Source: UBA4675 sp964601265
Lineage (GTDB): Bacteria > Bacillota > Clostridia > Christensenellales > Borkfalkiaceae
Assembly: GCA_964601265.1 (NCBI GenBank)
Contig: CAZRMT010000016.1
Location: forward strand, 1-22,345
Length of the DNA stretch: 22,345 nucleotides
Reading direction: 5' to 3'
Position numbers and translations under genes: made by a program. Of this stretch, positions 19,811 to 22,345 are shown in pieces; position 1 is the first letter of the stretch, and every line of letters starts with the position of its first letter. Under the pieces are notes generated by a model. That model saw only the letters and a program-made list of their open reading frames with translations, did no database searches and was not told where the DNA came from.

Positions 19811-19865
19811 CAATCGAAGTTTGCGTTTTTTATGCGTCAACTTCGGTTGGCGCATTTTTATTTTT
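19811..19865 (+). terminator. Intrinsic terminator with competing antiterminator (attenuator)
   Basis: The terminator is ATGCGTCAAC (19832-19841), TTCG loop, GTTGGCGCAT (19846-19855), followed by TTTTTATTTTT. The antiterminator pairs CAATCGAAGTT (19811-19821) with AACTTCGGTTG (19839-19849), 11 bp with one G-T pair. It occupies the end of the left arm, the loop and the start of the right arm of the terminator, so the two cannot form together. The lipoprotein ribosome site AAAGGAG (19866-19872) follows at once, with no room for another promoter. Confidence 0.75.
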
Positions 19866-19882
19866 AAAGGAGTGGTTGTAAA

Positions 19883-20848
19883 ATGAAGAAATTGTTAATG
19901 TTTGTGATCACATTATATTTAAGTGTTTGTTCAACTGCATGCGGAAAAACAAACAAAGATTTAACGAATGCACCGACTGAAGAATATGTCGTTTCTTGCT
20001 TACGGGAAGTCCCTGGCATAATCGGCATTGAAGCTGTTACGGAAGACAATGATCCAAATGAACTATTAAACAAAGACGGTGGATATATTTCAAAAATATA
20101 TTTTTCTTACAGTCTTGTTAACCAAAATGATTTATACGGAAATACAATTATTGAAAAAGGTACAAACGCAGGAGGCAGTATTGAAGTATACAAAAATATG
20201 AACGATGCAACAAAAAGAAATGAATATCTTTCTAGTTTTGACGGAACTTTTTTAGCCTCAGGTTCTCATTGTATTGTCGGAACAATAGTCGTTAGGACAT
20301 CAAACGAATTGACTGCAAGCCAGCAAAAATTATTAGAGAACAATATTGTTTTTGCACTGAAAGGTAGTTACAACTCAATAGATCATAATATAGGAACGGC
20401 AAATTTTAATAAATACCAACAAACATCCAAGGAGCAAGTGCAAAGCTCGTCTCTTAGCAAGGTTACTTCTTCAACGCAAAACTCGTCTCTTAGCGAGGTT
20501 ACTTCTTCCGAATCGTCCAAAGTCGCGGATAGCTCTTCGTCGTACCCCGCCGATTCTCCTATAAATTACGGAACATATTTTATGGAAAAATATGCAAACA
20601 GTTATATTAATATTATTGATGAACAAACAGTCTTTTTTTATGACTTTTTTGATGACTTTAATTTACAAGGATATAATGAGTTTACATATACTTACATACC
20701 GGCAAATTCTGCGGATTATGAAAATACTTATGCTATGTTGGAAATAGATATGTCTGTTTTATACCCAAATACACTATCATGCTATAAATATATTCACATA
20801 CTTGATGAATATACGATTATATTTGATGGCGAAAGATTTAGCAATTAA
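19883..20848 (+). CDS. Lipoprotein of unknown function controlled by an attenuated leader
   Basis: A 321-residue lipoprotein: signal peptide with Cys20 (STAC), then domain 1 at about 30-152, containing 'EAVTEDNDPNE', 'GGSIEVYKNMNDATKRNEYLSSFDG' and 'GSHCIVGTIVVRTSNELT'. I remember this pattern from uncharacterised lipoproteins of gut Firmicutes, but no function is known to me. A Ser-rich linker (about 178-220) holds two copies of a 12-residue unit (SSLSKVTSS/SSLSEVTSS). The C-terminal domain (220-321) is rich in Tyr, Phe and Asp and looks beta-structured. Start: ATG 10 bases after AAAGGAG. The gene is more AT-rich than the central block, except for the linker, suggesting transfer. It is followed by a small membrane-protein gene. 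Confidence 0.8.
   Translation: MKKLLMFVITLYLSVCSTACGKTNKDLTNAPTEEYVVSCLREVPGIIGIEAVTEDNDPNELLNKDGGYISKIYFSYSLVNQNDLYGNTIIEKGTNAGGSIEVYKNMNDATKRNEYLSSFDGTFLASGSHCIVGTIVVRTSNELTASQQKLLENNIVFALKGSYNSIDHNIGTANFNKYQQTSKEQVQSSSLSKVTSSTQNSSLSEVTSSESSKVADSSSSYPADSPINYGTYFMEKYANSYINIIDEQTVFFYDFFDDFNLQGYNEFTYTYIPANSADYENTYAMLEIDMSVLYPNTLSCYKYIHILDEYTIIFDGERFSN
20446..20508 (+). repeat. Tandem repeat inside the lipoprotein linker
   Basis: A 27-bp block beginning CTCGTCTCTTAGC occurs at 20446-20472 and 20482-20508 with a single base difference (period 36 bp, 12 codons). It is likely a recent duplication that lengthened the Ser/Thr linker. Confidence 0.8.
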
Positions 20849-20887
20849 TATTCTTGAATGTTTCAATTATTGATGTGAGGTTTTCAT

Positions 20888-21067
20888 ATGAGTTTTCGTT
20901 CTCGTGTCTATAGGACAAAAAAATTAAAAAACGGTGATCGCATTGTTCAATCGATGAAAACATCCGATTGGGCATTGTGGCAAATAATTAAATTTGCATG
21001 CAAAGTAATGTTTTATTTAATGTTTTTTTGGATAATTATTCCGATAAAAATATTAAAAAGAAAATAA
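20888..21067 (+). CDS. Small membrane protein (59 residues), hypothetical
   Basis: A short frame missed by ordinary length cut-offs. ATG at 20888 has GTGAGG eight bases upstream and starts 39 bp after the lipoprotein stop. The product has a basic N-terminus ('MSFRSRVYRTKKLKNGDRIV'), a segment with 'KTSDWALWQIIKF', and one hydrophobic helix at about 36-54 ('FACKVMFYLMFFWIIIPI'), and it ends in KILKRK. The basic residues on both sides of the helix do not fix the topology. The position suggests co-transcription with the lipoprotein, so it would share the attenuated leader. Family and function are not recognised. Confidence 0.6.
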   Translation: MSFRSRVYRTKKLKNGDRIVQSMKTSDWALWQIIKFACKVMFYLMFFWIIIPIKILKRK

Positions 21068-21125
21068 AAATATAATATATTAATAATAGAAAAAAAATCA
21101 ATTCCTATGCTATATATACAAAAAA

Positions 21126-21157
21126 CCGACGAAAAATAATTTTTTACAATTCATCGG
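21126..21157 (-). terminator. Terminator of the DUF1016 gene
   Basis: CCGATGAA and TTCGTCGG (one T-G pair), with A-T pairs extending the base of the stem, form a hairpin on the minus strand followed by TTTTTTG. It lies 20 bp after the stop and may also halt plus-strand transcription from the small membrane-protein gene. Confidence 0.7.
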
Positions 21158-21176
21158 CTTTCGTTGAATATTAAAT

Positions 21177-22178
21177 TTATTTTATACGTTTTTGAATATC
21201 TTCTACCGAGGGGAGTTGACTACTCAATTCTTTCGGTAATACGCTACTTATTTTGTATTCGCTAATTCCCATAGGCTTGCTCATGTCTTTTAAGGAATAT
21301 TCCGCTACCAAATTATTTTTACTCTTACACAATAGCAATCCGATAGTAGGATTATCGGATTCTTTTTTCAGTTGACCGTCAACGGCGGAAAGATAAAAAT
21401 TGAGTTGTCCCGCGTATTCAGGTTTGAATTCGCCCGTTTTTAATTCTATCACAACGTAGCAATGAAGATTAAGATTGTAAAATAGTAAGTCGATATAAAA
21501 ATCGTCGCCTCCTACGTTTAAACGATATTGATTTCCGAGAAAAGCAAAGCCCGTGCCAAGTTCCAACAAAAGAGCAGTAATATCTTTTACAAGTGCATTT
21601 TCAATATCTCGTTCGACCATATCTTCCTTAAATGGAATAAAATCAAATACATACGGGTCTTTCATCGTCTGCATAGCAAGTTCGCTTTGTGGCATTGGCA
21701 AAAGATTTTCAAAGTTGGTAACCTTTTGCACTACCTCTTGTCTTTCATATAATCCGCTTTCAATTTGATGAACAAGCACACTGTGCGACCAACCGTTTTC
21801 TATCGTTTTTTGAATATACCATTCTCGCTTTTTAGTTTCTTTAATCTTTTCAACGATTGTCACATTGTGTGACCACGGAATTTGTGCAGACACTGTTTGC
21901 ACAAATTGCTCGTCGTAGACAGAAGCAAATTTCGCCATATATTTTAAGTTCCTTACTGAATAGCCTGTACTGCTTGGATAAGAAACTTTAATGTCTTTGG
22001 CAAGATTATCTATAAACTTGTTTCCCCACGATTTATGCTCGTTAATAATACAACCGATATGATAATACAACAAGGTAAGTTCTTCGTTAACATGCAACAC
22101 GGCATTATATTTAGCTTTGGATATTTCCGCCTTTACAGATTCGATTACACTTAAATATTGATTGTCGTTTATGAGCAT
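21177..22178 (-). CDS. DUF1016 / YhcG-type PDDEXK nuclease-domain protein
   Basis: A 333-residue two-domain protein. Residues 1-150 match the DUF1016 N-terminal domain: 'LLYYHIGCIINEHKSWGNKFIDNLAKDI', 'GYSVRNLKYMAKFASVY' and 'QIPWSHNVTIVEKIK'. Residues 165-320 are the PDDEXK nuclease-like domain. E206 precedes the core, D230 lies in 'FYIDLLFYN', E245-L-K247 in 'VIELKTGEF' and Q258 in 'YAGQLNFYL', so all the expected active-site residues are present. Proteins of this family are often found beside restriction-modification genes and in mobile regions; their substrate is not well defined. No methylase is visible here. The 5' half has a degenerate partial copy at 19486-19553. The ribosome site is weak (GAGGT). 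Confidence 0.9.
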   Translation of the reverse strand: MLINDNQYLSVIESVKAEISKAKYNAVLHVNEELTLLYYHIGCIINEHKSWGNKFIDNLAKDIKVSYPSSTGYSVRNLKYMAKFASVYDEQFVQTVSAQIPWSHNVTIVEKIKETKKREWYIQKTIENGWSHSVLVHQIESGLYERQEVVQKVTNFENLLPMPQSELAMQTMKDPYVFDFIPFKEDMVERDIENALVKDITALLLELGTGFAFLGNQYRLNVGGDDFYIDLLFYNLNLHCYVVIELKTGEFKPEYAGQLNFYLSAVDGQLKKESDNPTIGLLLCKSKNNLVAEYSLKDMSKPMGISEYKISSVLPKELSSQLPSVEDIQKRIK

Positions 22179-22212
22179 AGGATTACCTCGTTATTCCAAA
22201 AATCACGACCAT

Positions 22213-22241
22213 AGTATAGCATAAAAAACATAATTATTCAA
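22213..22241 (-). promoter_or_regulatory. Promoter of the DUF1016 gene
   Basis: TTGAAT (22236-22241), 17 bp and TATACT (22213-22218) on the minus strand, 35 bp upstream of the start codon. Confidence 0.55.
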
Positions 22242-22306
22242 TAGCTTTTATTATGCTTCCGCCTTATTTTTCATCCTTGTTTTAAAGAACGCAGTGATTT
22301 GTCAAA

Positions 22307-22323
22307 CTAAGTGCAACACTTAG
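22307..22323. repeat. Short inverted repeat near the right edge, possible IS end
   Basis: CTAAGTG-CAA-CACTTAG is a perfect 7-bp hairpin preceded by TTTGTCAAA. Read on the minus strand, the stretch is reminiscent of IS30-family ends (TTGCACTT followed by TTTGACAA), but the window stops before any transposase. Nothing else was seen in 22242-22345. Confidence 0.3.
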
Positions 22324-22345
22324 AGATAGAAAAGTTAAATAAATC

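Noticed and set aside
19641..19865. Retron msr-msd RNA
   Set aside because: Flanking complementary ends exist, but no reverse transcriptase gene is downstream; the next gene encodes a lipoprotein, and the terminator/antiterminator layout fits a leader better.

Overview
The window looks like a chromosome segment of a low-GC Firmicute, probably an uncultured gut-type member of the Clostridia. The evidence is Gram-positive-style lipoproteins with Ser/Thr-rich linkers, InlB-like repeats joined to a plant-polysaccharide glycosidase, an iscR-iscS-iscU operon, a PPi-type phosphofructokinase beside an ATP-type one, near-consensus TTGACA/TATAAT promoters with 17-bp spacers, and GGAG ribosome sites. 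The taxonomic placement is inference. No rRNA, tRNA or CRISPR array was seen.

Left part (1-9163): the end of a secreted lectin-fold protein is followed by a convergent two-gene cassette on the minus strand, an HTH-DUF3990 (ADP-ribosyltransferase-fold) protein and a small partner, which resembles a toxin-antitoxin unit. Next comes about 400 bp of hairpin-rich intergenic repeats. Two large paralogous GH43 lipoproteins follow, probably tethered to the outer face of the membrane and acting on arabinan- or xylan-like polymers.

Centre (9164-18586): a conserved housekeeping block, mostly on the minus strand. In transcription order it runs lepA, hemW, pfkA (ATP type), a PPi-type pfk, galM, then iscR-iscS-iscU under its own consensus promoter. 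A plus-strand glycerophosphodiester phosphodiesterase lies divergent to lepA, with a 26-bp dyad between the two promoters.

Right part (18600-22345): an accessory, more AT-rich region. A DUF4234 membrane protein and a small XRE repressor are divergent and share two near-identical palindromic operators. Next is a fragment of a DUF1016 nuclease gene. It is followed by a promoter with an internal dyad and a transcript leader that can fold into a 168-nt domain closed by a perfect 12-bp helix. That leader ends in a terminator with a competing 11-bp antiterminator, directly ahead of a lipoprotein gene. This RNA leader is the best candidate in the window for an undescribed regulatory element; I could not match it to a known class. 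A 59-codon membrane-protein gene, an intact DUF1016 (PDDEXK) nuclease and a possible IS end complete the window.
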